A stretch of DNA of 17,276 bases from Desulfobacteria bacterium (GCA_030145035.1 JAQYWL010000203.1:1-17276), one strand, 5' to 3'; shown: positions 7,954-14,755, counted from the stretch's first letter. Translations and numbers: made by a program. Notes: generated by a model from the letters alone, not told the origin.

Positions 7954-8260
7954 TCCACAGATTTCGCAGATTACACGGATTACTCTAATCACTTGAAGGG
8001 CGATGCGAAATCTGTAGGGTTTAATTCCCCGCAGCTTGCGGCGATAGAAAAGATAAAACACTTATTTTGATACCCCGCGGCTTGCGGCGGGGTAGGCGGG
8101 GCACTGTACCCGCCGTAAGGGCGCAAAGACAATGCCTTTTGGGCCGGTACGGTGCCCGGCCCTACAAAAAACGAAACAGCCGGGGTTGTTCGAAGAGATC
8201 ATCAATTGCATCGCTGACGGTGGCCAGTAGATTTATCCCCTTCCAGGGGTTATATCAAAG
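7954..8260. repeat. csrA-fliW spacer (374 bp to fliW): palindromic repeats, no gene supported
   Basis: Visible structures are a perfect 8-bp stem TACCCCGC/GCGGGGTA (8071-8094) and an imperfect long palindrome at about 8092-8165 whose inner arms are GGGCCGG (8141-8147) and CCGGCCC (8156-8162). There is also a small hairpin CCCCT-tcc-AGGGG (8237-8249). The GC-rich palindromes look like dispersed REP-type repeats. The frame upstream of fliW is open from 8067 but has no ribosome site or FliW-like sequence before 8328. Confidence 0.6.
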
Positions 8261-8285
8261 CCACGTCCTCTGGGCGTGGATTTTT
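8261..8285 (+). terminator. Possible weak terminator or attenuator between csrA and fliW
   Basis: The stem CCACG/CGTGG (8261-8279) is followed by ATTTTT. The stem is only five pairs with an eight-to-nine-base loop, so termination would be partial at best. Confidence 0.3.
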
Positions 8286-8290
8286 ATTCA

Positions 8291-8324
8291 TATAAAATCT
8301 CGCAGCGATTTTATAAGGAGGAGG
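8291..8324 (+). promoter_or_regulatory. Hairpin plus GGA-rich ribosome-binding site of fliW
   Basis: TATAAAATC (8291-8299) pairs with GATTTTATA (8307-8315); this is the second hairpin of the dispersed twin-hairpin element. The Shine-Dalgarno AAGGAGGAGG begins at the foot of the stem (8315-8324). It contains repeated GGA trinucleotides, the core CsrA-binding motif. CsrA control of fliW is plausible but inferred. Confidence 0.5.
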
Positions 8325-8327
8325 ACA

Positions 8328-8756
8328 TTGAAAATCGACACATCACAGTTTGGGACTATTCAGATTGCAGAAGACAAGATCATCACCATGCCTGCGGGCA
8401 TGCCCGGGTTTCCGGGAAGGACACGCTTTGTTATCCTGGAGCGAGAAGAAACGCTCCCTTTTTACTGGTATCAATGCGTGGATGACCCAAACCTGGCCCT
8501 GGTGATCATAAACCCGTACCTGTTCAAGCCTGATTATTCGGTCGATCTGAATCGAGCCCTCAGGGAAATGTCATGGGAGGGTGACGGAAGGGATAGTCTG
8601 AAGTTGTATGTTGTAGTGAATGCGTCTGAAGGGGTACCGGAAAAGACAACAGCCAATCTGATCGGGCCGCTTGTCATCAACACTCAAAAGTGTGAAGCCG
8701 TTCAGATAGTCATCTATGACAGCCCTTATTCCCACCGATACCCTATCCTTGCTTAG
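8328..8756 (+). CDS. fliW: Flagellar assembly factor FliW, CsrA antagonist
   Basis: The 142-residue protein has normal FliW length. It carries the family features: an N-terminal FGTIQIAEDKIITMPAGMPGF strand-turn, then FVILE, FYWYQCVDDPNLALVIINPYLF, the central LKLYVVVN strand, and TANLIGPLVIN near the C-terminus. In the known partner-switch, FliW binds CsrA allosterically and frees flagellin mRNA for translation; flagellin in turn binds FliW. The start is the TTG at 8328, chosen because AAGGAGGAGG lies 3-6 nt upstream and the family sequence begins there; the frame is open to 8067 without family similarity. It is the last gene of the + strand cluster. Confidence 0.95.
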   Translation: MKIDTSQFGTIQIAEDKIITMPAGMPGFPGRTRFVILEREETLPFYWYQCVDDPNLALVIINPYLFKPDYSVDLNRALREMSWEGDGRDSLKLYVVVNASEGVPEKTTANLIGPLVINTQKCEAVQIVIYDSPYSHRYPILA

Positions 8757-8789
8757 ATATTCCATAACCGTTTACGTACGTTTCCTTTC

Positions 8790-8822
8790 GTCATTGCGAG
8801 GAGCATAGCGACGAAGCAATCT
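8790..8822. repeat. Dispersed GTCATTGCGAG...GAAGCAATC palindromic repeat
   Basis: An imperfect palindrome with ATTGC and GCAAT arms. A second copy is at 14706-14733. This type of repeat is widespread in many bacterial genomes. It lies between the converging fliW and flaG genes. Confidence 0.75.
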
Positions 8823-8853
8823 GTCTTGAATAGTATTTCCGGTGCTGAATTAG

Positions 8854-8899
8854 AGCGGCGAAGCCGCGTTGCATAAAATCGCGCAGCGATTTTATTGAC
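8854..8899. terminator. Twin-hairpin element copy 2, possible bidirectional terminator
   Basis: The hairpins GCGGC-gaa-GCCGC (8855-8867) and AAAATCGC-gca-GCGATTTT (8875-8893) lie between the fliW stop and the flaG stop. The second has A/T runs on both arms. That would give a short U tract in either direction, so it may end both convergent transcripts. Heptamers (CCAATAA) follow at 8899-8916. Confidence 0.45.
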
Positions 8900-8920
8900 C
8901 AATAACCAATAACCAATGCG

Positions 8921-9274
8921 CTAGACCCTCTTATCAAAAATAATACCGATCATTTCATCTAACCTGGCAGCCAGGTTCAAGAATTCCTCGGGCGGAATCT
9001 CTCGGATCAGGTTTTCAGTCTCCTTATCAACAACTCTTATCACGGTCCGGCCCGTTGTCTCATGCACCGAAAAGTGAAGCCCTACGTTACGCATCATTTG
9101 TATCTCTTGCTGCACTTCATTCAACAGGGCCTGAGAAACTATAACATTCGGTTTTGCCTTCACTTCAGGTTTACTATCCCTGGGCGGCGCATCAGGGGCC
9201 GCAACCCTGGCAGAATCCGGTCCACGGATCTGCGTTCTATTAGTTCTAACAGGGCTTACATTTTCCACTATCAT
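8921..9274 (-). CDS. flaG: FlaG family flagellar protein
   Basis: A 117-residue FlaG homologue. The first ~45 residues are Pro/Arg/Lys-rich and low complexity. The conserved domain follows: LHFSVHETTGRTVIRVVDKETENLIREIPPEE (about 66-97) and a closing helix NLAARLDEMIGIIFDKRV. In other bacteria FlaG is reported to affect filament length; its molecular role is poorly defined. It is the last gene of the fliD-fliS-fliT-flaG unit, starting 46 bp after the upstream gene. A GGGGGTGAG-like ribosome site precedes the ATG. Confidence 0.9.
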   Translation of the reverse strand: MIVENVSPVRTNRTQIRGPDSARVAAPDAPPRDSKPEVKAKPNVIVSQALLNEVQQEIQMMRNVGLHFSVHETTGRTVIRVVDKETENLIREIPPEEFLNLAARLDEMIGIIFDKRV

Positions 9275-9320
9275 TTAACTCACCCCCCTCAAAACCTCCA
9301 ACCAATGACTAATGACCAAT

Positions 9321-9632
9321 CTAACCATTTCTCGCATACGCATAAGCCACTTTTTTTCGTTTCCCCAATGTGACCAATTCACGGCCTATCTCATCGCGCC
9401 GTTTGCCGATTTCCGCAACGACCTCACGAACCTCATCACTTATCTCCTTCACCAGGTCAATCAGGTCCGCGTTTGTACTGAGACCCGCTTGATTCAGCTT
9501 GTCCATAACGCTCTTGTGCGCCAGGGCCAGCCGTTCAAGCGCTTCGGTATCCCCATCGCAAAGGGCTGCTTTAACCCTTGCCGTAACATCACGAAGCTTC
9601 CCAAATAGCGGTTCGTGCGGCTCAGACTGCAA
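9321..9632 (-). CDS. fliT: FliT-like small helical protein, probable export chaperone
   Basis: The 103-residue predicted product is nearly all helix. It has a four-helix-bundle look: about 10-30, 36-56 and 60-90, then a basic tail GKRKKVAYAYARNG. Position directly after fliS, size and helix content fit FliT, the cytoplasmic chaperone of the cap protein FliD. Sequence identity to known FliT is not evident by eye, so the name rests partly on context. The start is the TTG at 9632, because AGGAGG (9641-9646 on the complementary strand) sits 8 nt upstream. This makes it overlap the fliS end by 11 bp, which suggests translational coupling. A longer form from TTG 9680 has a weaker AAAGGA site. Confidence 0.6.
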   Translation of the reverse strand: MQSEPHEPLFGKLRDVTARVKAALCDGDTEALERLALAHKSVMDKLNQAGLSTNADLIDLVKEISDEVREVVAEIGKRRDEIGRELVTLGKRKKVAYAYARNG

Positions 9633-10068
9633 GACGAATCCCTCCTTCCTGCATCCCGGTTTCCTCGATTTTTGGCTCAACAGGTGCTTCCTTTAGGTCT
9701 TTTTGAAGCGTTCTCTCAAAGCCATCCTTTAGTTCGGTCAGGAGCCTTTCTACTTCATTTAGGGCCTCAATATCATTCTTCACACTAGCATAAGCCAGCC
9801 GGTCCATCATATAGTGGTACAAATCGGACAGGTTTTCGACAAGATCACCACCGATTTCTCTATCCAGTGCACAGTCAAGTTCTGTGAGGATCGCCATAAC
9901 CTTTGAGATATTTTCTCCCCTTATCTTGGGATTCTTCTCTTCAATACCCATCCGTGCAAACTTCAGAAACCTCACTGCCCCTTCGTAAAGCATTAAGAGA
10001 ATCTTTTCCTTGCTGTGTGTGGCGCTGATTGCCGCATGCTTATAAGCAGCATAACCGTTCGGAGTCAT
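9622..10068 (-). CDS. fliS: Flagellin export chaperone FliS
   Basis: A 148-residue FliS. The ATG at 10068 begins MTPNGYAAYKHAAI, the usual FliS start (a GYxxYKxxxI pattern), and is preceded by AAAGGATG. The frame is open 24 codons further upstream without family similarity. The helical core includes LLMLYEGAVRFLKFARMGIEEK (about 26-47) and LSDLYHYMMDRLAYA. In the family, FliS wraps the flagellin C-terminus to prevent premature polymerisation. The C-terminal tail (PVEPKIEETGMQEGG) overlaps the next gene. No flagellin gene is in the window. Confidence 0.94.
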   Translation of the reverse strand: MTPNGYAAYKHAAISATHSKEKILLMLYEGAVRFLKFARMGIEEKNPKIRGENISKVMAILTELDCALDREIGGDLVENLSDLYHYMMDRLAYASVKNDIEALNEVERLLTELKDGFERTLQKDLKEAPVEPKIEETGMQEGGIRLAV

Positions 10069-10099
10069 AAACAAACATCCTTTCTTTGGGTTAAGGGCT

Positions 10100-10202
10100 C
10101 GATTGTATAGGAATTTCCTTACTCTTTCCTGCCTGACCACTGACCACTGATTCCTATCTCCTATCTCCTATCTCCTGACTTCTGACCTCTGACCTCTGAC
10201 CA
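10100..10202. repeat. fliD-fliS spacer: hairpin module and heptamer arrays
   Basis: 10100-10121 is one module of the dispersed hairpin element, CGATTGTATAGGAATTTCCT, containing the palindrome AGGAATTTCCT. 10136-10202 contains heptamers of three types: GACCACT, ATCTCCT and GACCTCT. The heptamer tract reaches the fliD stop codon. Confidence 0.8.
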
Positions 10203-12341
10203 CTATCCCAGCCTTGAAATATAACTACTCAAGTTCGCCAGACCTGAGAGCTGCTGCGTCAAATAATCCCCGGTAGCCTGGAACTGGGCCAACAGTACTT
10301 CCAGCGCCTGGAACTGGGCCCTTGTGCGCGTCTCCCAGGCTGAAACACGTCTCCCTATACGTTCAACCTTGTCCTGGATATCGTCTATACTGTTTCGGAT
10401 CCCATCCGTCCTCGCTGCAAGGGTTCCTCCTGTGGAATCGAGAATAGCATCCAGGGTATCAACCATGCGTACGGCAAACCCATCTGTGGTTTTAGTGAAA
10501 AACTGGAGCACGTCGTCAAAATGGTCATCGAGTGCACTGTTAAGGCTTGAAGAATTCACCTCCAGCTCTCCTTCGTCATTGAGAGTAATGCCAAGATCGG
10601 CTAACCGGTTGAATGAACCAACGCCAGGGACTGTGTTCATCATGTTGTTTCTAAGACTGTTGCGTACCAGGTTCGTGGTGGCATCGCCTAACAGAATGCC
10701 GGCAACCTTTGTTTTCTCATCATACGATTGATACGTGTCAAAAAAGCCTAATACGCTATTGTAAGCACTGACAAAAGAGTTCACCTTTGAAACCACCGCC
10801 GAAGTATTCCTGCTCACGGCCAGGGTGTCGGAATCCTCGGCCGGCGTTTTATGGGCGGCATTGAGCGTAATGGTCACACCCTCGATTACGTCGTCAATAG
10901 TGTTGGTTGCTCTAGAAACTGTTACGCCATCCACATAAACGATGGAGTCCAAAGCATCCTGGGTCTGAGTGAGATTCGTGGTTTTGTTCTCGTGGTAAAC
11001 CAACCGGGACAGGCCGTTTGTATCCGTATTGTCGCCGTCTATATCGGTTACAGTCAAGTTAATCGCGTTTGCCTTTCCGCTATCCTCGGCAGTCAGGGTA
11101 AGATAATAATTTGTTCCGTCAAAGATTGCGGCCGCAGTGACCCCTGCATTTGCATTGTTTATAGCATCGGCCACGTCTTCGATGGTGTCTGTGGCGGAAA
11201 TAGAGATGTCCGTTACAACGCCGACTTGACTGTCTGCCGTGTAGGATGTAACTCCGGCTTCGGCATCATCGGCACTATCGTCAAAACCAAGCAGAGATGC
11301 CGCACTGGTATCTGTTTTGTCTGAGCCATTTGTGCCTGTTTTCCAGAGGAGCTGTAAATCCGTGAATAAAGCCTTCGATCCCTGAATGTCAAACTTCTGC
11401 GTGGAACTGTCGTAGGTCACAGTGTATGTGACAGCGTTGCCAGCAGCAGAAACAGCGTTCAATTGGTCTTCTATCTCCTTTTCCCATTCCGGGATCGTAT
11501 AGTTCCCGCTTGTAATGGTGGCTGTCAGTTCGCTACTCAATACGCCGTCGTACTTTTCCTTGAAATTGATCTTGTTATTGGTCGAATCAATCGTAAACAC
11601 GTTTCCTGTTTCGAGATGAATGGTCCCCTCGCCCACCTCATTGTCACCTGTGTAACTTACAAGTCCGGTATCGTCCACAGCTTCGAAACCCAGAAGGGAT
11701 GACGCATCGGAACCGCTCCAGAGGAGCTGTAATTCCTCGAGGTCGGAACCGTCCTCTGCTATGGTAAACTTTTTTGTGGAACTGTCGTAAGAGACACTAT
11801 ATTTGACACCGTAGAAAGACTGACTTTCCAATTCGCTTTTTATCTTCGCTTCCAGTTCAGAGACCGTGTAATTTCCGTCTGCGATGGTGGCCGTCAGTTC
11901 GCCACTCAATCCCCCAGCCCCAACCACATTATCTTCCTTGAATTTGATCGTATTGTTGTTCGCATCAACCTTAAATTCCAAAACTTCTTCTGTTTTGGCA
12001 AAGGCGGCCGTGCTTTTGAGCTTGTGCGCCAGGGCCAACTGCCCCACCGTGATGTTGTACGATCCTGTGGTCGCGGAGCTGCCTGCCGATGCCGAAAAAA
12101 TATCGGTATCGCCTGAGGAGGCCGAAAAGATAGTGAGAGAGTTCACTGAATTAAGACCTGCCATGGCGGATTTGAGACCGGTCAGAGTGCTCCGCAAGCT
12201 GCCATAGACCGTCAAGTCTACCTGGTAACCGGCCTCCCGCTGTTGAAGCTTAACAATAGGCTGCTGTTGCAACTCTAAAAGCTGGCTAATAATACTGTTG
12301 GTATCAAGACCTGATATAAGACCGCTAGCTGAAATTGACAT
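10203..12341 (-). CDS. fliD: Enlarged flagellar cap protein FliD (hook-associated protein 2)
   Basis: The product is 712 residues (enterobacterial FliD is 468). FliD caps the growing filament and inserts flagellin subunits at the tip. The N-terminus is SGLISGLDTNSIISQLLELQQQP, the FliD signature. The C-terminal half contains the usual core (NSFVSAYNSVLGFF, then LADLGITLNDEGELEV), and a coiled-coil tail ends FQALEVLLAQFQATGDYLTQQL. Residues about 119-234 and 247-372 are two copies of the ~115-residue module also present in FlgL. The ATG at 12341 is chosen because AAGGAG lies 9 nt upstream; the GTG at 12347 is only 3 nt away. A sigma-28-type promoter is at 12418-12444. Confidence 0.95.
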   Translation of the reverse strand: MSISASGLISGLDTNSIISQLLELQQQPIVKLQQREAGYQVDLTVYGSLRSTLTGLKSAMAGLNSVNSLTIFSASSGDTDIFSASAGSSATTGSYNITVGQLALAHKLKSTAAFAKTEEVLEFKVDANNNTIKFKEDNVVGAGGLSGELTATIADGNYTVSELEAKIKSELESQSFYGVKYSVSYDSSTKKFTIAEDGSDLEELQLLWSGSDASSLLGFEAVDDTGLVSYTGDNEVGEGTIHLETGNVFTIDSTNNKINFKEKYDGVLSSELTATITSGNYTIPEWEKEIEDQLNAVSAAGNAVTYTVTYDSSTQKFDIQGSKALFTDLQLLWKTGTNGSDKTDTSAASLLGFDDSADDAEAGVTSYTADSQVGVVTDISISATDTIEDVADAINNANAGVTAAAIFDGTNYYLTLTAEDSGKANAINLTVTDIDGDNTDTNGLSRLVYHENKTTNLTQTQDALDSIVYVDGVTVSRATNTIDDVIEGVTITLNAAHKTPAEDSDTLAVSRNTSAVVSKVNSFVSAYNSVLGFFDTYQSYDEKTKVAGILLGDATTNLVRNSLRNNMMNTVPGVGSFNRLADLGITLNDEGELEVNSSSLNSALDDHFDDVLQFFTKTTDGFAVRMVDTLDAILDSTGGTLAARTDGIRNSIDDIQDKVERIGRRVSAWETRTRAQFQALEVLLAQFQATGDYLTQQLSGLANLSSYISRLG
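11226..11987 (-). repeat. Two ~115-residue modules inside fliD, shared with flgL
   Basis: Copy 1 is 11640-11987 and copy 2 is 11226-11603. Each reads, in order: a strand with N-N-x-IKFKE or INFKE, SGELTATI or SSELTATI, GNYT, a helix, Y-(S/T)-V-(S/T)-YDSST-(K/Q)-KF, LQLLW, SLLGF, and a Y-T-x-D close. Copy 1 has SSTKKFTIAEDGSDLEELQL where FlgL copy 2 has TNQKFIIEEDGTDLQQLQI. Confidence 0.87.
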
Positions 12342-12417
12342 AATCACTCACTCCTTGAACTCAGGGACTTCGCCCCAACTCTTCTAACCACTTCAATTTA
12401 TCTGTTCTTTATTAGTA

Positions 12418-12444
12418 TTATCGACATTTTGTAGAAAAACTTGA
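12418..12444 (-). promoter_or_regulatory. Sigma-28 (FliA)-type promoter for fliD operon
   Basis: On the - strand, TCAAGTTT (12444-12437), an 11-bp spacer and GTCGATAA (12425-12418) match the consensus TAAAGTTT-N11-GCCGATAA at 14 of 16 positions with exact spacing. The fliD start is about 77 bp downstream. The -35 half overlaps the edge of the dispersed hairpin repeat (ACTTGATTGTATAG). Confidence 0.65.
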
Positions 12445-12797
12445 TTGTATAGAAATTTCTTTTTTGAGCGGCGTATTCAGCCGTCGTAGCTGCCGCGTTG
12501 CATAAAATCCCCGCCTGCCAACGCCCCGTACGGCATGCAGCTTACACGCTAGCGTGCCTGGCAACCTGCCCGCCATTGCCAGAAACCTGCCCGCCATTGC
12601 CAGAAATGCTAGCATTTGACCTGCCCGCTGTATGTGGCGATGGCAGGCGGGTGCCGGCACATAAGCTCAATGCTGTCTCAGGCGTTGGCAGGCGGGTGGC
12701 GGGCAGGGCGAAGCGATTTCATAACTTGATTGTATAGGAATTTCCTTTTTTAAGCGGCGCAGCCGCGTTGTATTAAATCGCGAAGCGATTTCATAAC
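12439..12797. repeat. Tandem pair of three-module hairpin elements, first copy interrupted
   Basis: The unit is ACTTGATTGTATAGGAATTT, then CCTTTTTT, then GCGGC-gca-GCCGC, then AAATCGC-gaa-GCGATTT and CATA. Copy one starts at 12439; its middle hairpin carries an ~11-bp insertion and its last hairpin is split by a ~200-bp element (12510-12707). Copy two is 12723-12795. Each copy is followed by ACTTGA, so the two are true tandem repeats. The remainder, 12798-12920, shows nothing recognisable. Confidence 0.8.
12510..12707. mobile_element. ~200-bp element with 16-bp terminal inverted repeats, inserted in a hairpin repeat
   Basis: CCCGCCTGCCAACGCC (12510-12525) is the exact reverse complement of 12681-12696. 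The flanks ATAAAATC and GCGAAGCGATTTC rejoin to a normal hairpin module if the element is removed. Inside are two direct copies of CCTGCCCGCCATTGCCAGAA and the palindrome ATGCTAGCAT. It has no gene, so it is MITE-like or a composite of REP palindromes. No clear target duplication is visible. Confidence 0.6.
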
Positions 12798-12925
12798 TTG
12801 AACGCTTGGATACAAACTTGCTTTGGCGTAACCTTCTGACTATTTTACCTTTTCCGTGAAATCTGATGTCAGACGGCTGGAGCAATGGGGACAATGCTGT
12901 GAACTTAGAGGATTACACACATTCG

Positions 12926-12953
12926 TTGACAATATGATACAATAATGTATAAT
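12926..12953 (+). promoter_or_regulatory. Sigma-70-type promoter with operator-like palindrome
   Basis: TTGACA (12926-12931), a 16-bp spacer, and TATAAT (12948-12953), both boxes perfect. The spacer and -10 contain the inverted repeat ATACA-ataa-TGTAT (12937-12950), a layout typical of autoregulated toxin-antitoxin promoters. It faces the nucleotidyltransferase-like gene at 12999. Confidence 0.75.
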
Positions 12954-12972
12954 GCCGTAATCGACCACCAAA

Positions 12973-12989
12973 ACCTTTTCTTAAAAGGT
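12973..12989 (+). promoter_or_regulatory. Hairpin that sequesters the ribosome-binding site
   Basis: ACCTTTT-ctt-AAAAGGT is a perfect 7-bp stem. Its 3' arm contains the AAAAGGTG Shine-Dalgarno sequence for the ATG at 12999, so the folded leader could limit translation. Confidence 0.5.
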
Positions 12990-12998
12990 GTATCTATT

Positions 12999-13568
12999 AT
13001 GTATAATGAAAAAAGGAGCAGAAAATCGGAATTGTTACAGTTGATTCTCCTGGACAACCTTTATGCCCAATCCGGATCAGAACGTGTTATCTTCCAGGGC
13101 AGAACAGCTCTGAGATGGGTCTACGGTGGGATGAGATTTTCAGAAGATCTCGATTTTGTGACCGACTTGGGAGGAAAAGACATTGAAAAGATCCTGGCCG
13201 GGACGTTTCAACAGACCCAAAGGGCATGTATCGCACAGTTCGGCTCCGGGCAGCCGGAACATAAGAGCAAGACCAGACGAAAAGAAGCAATTAGTATGTG
13301 TTATACATATCGCCCCGAAACTCAACGTGAAAGAATTGCCGTAAGGATTTCCCCCTCGCTCTTTTTTGGATTTACTTATCACGATAGATTCTATATTGCG
13401 TCACCCGAAAAGGCTATCCTGGACACCTTCTATTACCGTGGAGCCATTCCAGCTCAGGATGAACTGGAACTCGATAAGATGGATTCCTATCTCCTCTCAA
13501 AAATGGTCAACAGGTATCCACAATCAGCCTCACGGTCGCTCCGCAACTTATTAAACCTGACGACATAA
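12999..13568 (+). CDS. AbiEii-type nucleotidyltransferase, apparently joined to an AbiEi-like C-terminus
   Basis: The 189-residue product starts at ATG 12999; the upstream in-frame ATG at 12945 lies inside the promoter. Residues 1-110 resemble AbiEii/AbiGii toxins, type IV toxin-antitoxin nucleotidyltransferases. They show VIFQGRTALRWVYGGMRFSE and then DLDF with the metal-binding Asp pair (D50, D52). The usual Gly-Gly of GGTAL is Gly-Arg here (R35). From about residue 118 the sequence SPSLFFGFTYHDRFYIASPE, then KAILDTFYYR, looks more like the C-terminus of AbiEi antitoxins (FFGF, then AxPEKALLD). AbiEii toxins are normally nearly 300 residues. No separate abiEi is nearby. A fusion formed by deletion, probably inactive as a toxin, is my preferred reading; an unusual short AbiEii is the alternative. 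Confidence 0.6.
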   Translation: MYNEKRSRKSELLQLILLDNLYAQSGSERVIFQGRTALRWVYGGMRFSEDLDFVTDLGGKDIEKILAGTFQQTQRACIAQFGSGQPEHKSKTRRKEAISMCYTYRPETQRERIAVRISPSLFFGFTYHDRFYIASPEKAILDTFYYRGAIPAQDELELDKMDSYLLSKMVNRYPQSASRSLRNLLNLTT

Positions 13569-13634
13569 ATTGTTGCACATTGAACACATCGTGCTCTTTG
13601 TTCCTTTCGTAGGGGTGGGGTTTACCTGCCCGCC

Positions 13635-13911
13635 AGTTCGTAGGTTGGGTTGAGCCCTGCGAAACCCAACAAAAAAGGATATGTTTCTCCTTCGTTCGTG
13701 CGCTGTGGTATCGCATGATCCTACTTATACTGCAGGAAAGAACAATCCTTGACAAATTGTTATCACAAATGATACGTATCCACGTGTTGTTGAGGCCGTG
13801 AAGAGAACTCTTTTGGAACAAGACGAACGTTTGAAAAAGGTTACATATATTGAAACTCTTTCCAAAATTGCAATTGCACTTGACACAACTATAGCAGAGT
13901 TTCTATCATAG
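13635..13911 (+). pseudogene. Collapsed copy of the DUF2442-XRE regulator locus
   Basis: This stretch is three pieces of the locus at 15898-16992 joined together. 13635-13776 matches the upstream region 15898-16037, including promoter and palindrome. 13777-13849 matches codons 25-48 of the regulator gene. 13850-13911 matches codons 182-201 and the TAG. The deletions removed the DUF4160-like gene, the DUF2442 part and most of the helix-turn-helix. The two coding pieces join in frame (the junction reads VTYIETLSK), but no good start codon is visible. The preceding stretch 13569-13634 shows no gene. A half hairpin element, GCGGC-ttc-GCCGC, follows at 13911-13923. Confidence 0.85.
13749..13776 (+). 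promoter_or_regulatory. Retained promoter/operator of the collapsed regulator locus
   Basis: TTGACA (13749-13754) and the palindrome TATCA-caaa-TGATA are identical to 16012-16037. It now points toward the DUF3782-like gene at 13943 and could still be bound by the intact regulator. Confidence 0.4.
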
Positions 13912-13942
13912 CGGCTTCGCCGCTCAAAAGAGGAGTACGGAT

Positions 13943-14602
13943 ATGGAAACTCAGACAAGCGAGGAAATCAAGAAACTGATTATGGCTGAACTGCCCCGGC
14001 TTATGGAACGTGATCCGGCCATACGCAAGTATATCCTTAAAATGACAAGGGAGCAGTATGCTGACAAGATTGAGACCGAAGACCGGATTGAGCGGATACT
14101 GGATGAATTAAAAAGGGATCGGGAAGACCAGCAAAAAAGATGGGAAGAGAATCAGAGGGTAATCAATGAGATGTTGGCTTCCATCATGGCGGTTAACAGC
14201 AGAATCGATTCCTCTATTGGCGCTTTGGGCTCCAGATGGGGCTTGAGATCAGAAGCGGCGTTTCGGAACGGTCTTAGAGCGATTTTGGAAGAGTCATTTG
14301 GCGTAAAGGTAGAGCGGTATGAAGATTATGACCATGATGGTTTGGTTTTCGGCCGGCCGGATCAGGTAGAGCTTGACGTTATCATTCACAACGGCACGCT
14401 TATTTTGTGCGAGATCAAATCTTCCGTGAGCAAGCCGGATATGTACATCTTCTGGCGTAAGAAAGAATTTTACGAAAGTAAACATGATGTTAAGGTCGCT
14501 CGGGTTATGGTCATTTCGCCCATGATAGATGACAGGGCCGGAGTCGTGGCTAAGAACCTGGGTGTAGAGACATATGGATACGCCGAAGATGTGACCATCT
14601 GA
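13943..14602 (+). CDS. DUF3782-like protein with coiled coil and PD-(D/E)XK nuclease-like domain
   Basis: A 219-residue protein. Residues 1-85 are charged and helical, with a coiled-coil-like stretch (RIERILDELKRDREDQQKRW, about 48-67). GSRWGLRSEAAFRNGLRAIL (about 95-114) is characteristic of the DUF3782 family. The C-terminal half has a restriction-nuclease-like core: ELDVIIHNGTLILCEIKSS (about 141-159), with an acidic strand and E-x-K. The substrate and role are unknown; the family is common in cyanobacteria and in some Desulfobacterota, often in accessory regions. AGGAG (13931-13935) lies 7 nt before the ATG. The only promoter visible upstream is the one left by the collapsed regulator copy. 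Confidence 0.75.
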   Translation: METQTSEEIKKLIMAELPRLMERDPAIRKYILKMTREQYADKIETEDRIERILDELKRDREDQQKRWEENQRVINEMLASIMAVNSRIDSSIGALGSRWGLRSEAAFRNGLRAILEESFGVKVERYEDYDHDGLVFGRPDQVELDVIIHNGTLILCEIKSSVSKPDMYIFWRKKEFYESKHDVKVARVMVISPMIDDRAGVVAKNLGVETYGYAEDVTI

Positions 14603-14705
14603 GCAAATAGACGTTGCCATAAATATACTTCTCGGAAATTCTACAACCCCCTTCCCCGCTGACAGGCTCCATAGCTCCGCTGTATGATTGTCCGGTATCC
14701 AGGCA

Positions 14706-14733
14706 GTCATTGCGAGCGAAGCGAAGCAATCTC
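14706..14733. repeat. Dispersed GTCATTGCGAG...GAAGCAATC palindromic repeat, second copy
   Basis: Same family as 8790-8822, with a shorter centre. It lies between the converging DUF3782-like gene and the broken ATPase gene. The rest of 14603-14755 shows nothing recognisable. Confidence 0.75.
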
Positions 14734-14755
14734 CTGCTTCATCATTTCATTCCGG

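Noticed and set aside
8067..8327. N-terminal extension of fliW (87 extra codons)
   Set aside because: The extension crosses palindromic repeats, has no FliW similarity, and the strong AAGGAGGAGG site places the start at 8328.
9062..9608. Plus-strand frames opposite flaG, the fliT-like gene and fliS
   Set aside because: They are antisense to well-placed flagellar genes with family support and ribosome sites.
12418..12737. Overlapping frames of about 80 codons on both strands downstream of the 12418 promoter
   Set aside because: They are made of GC-rich palindromic repeat DNA, encode repetitive low-complexity protein and have no ribosome site.
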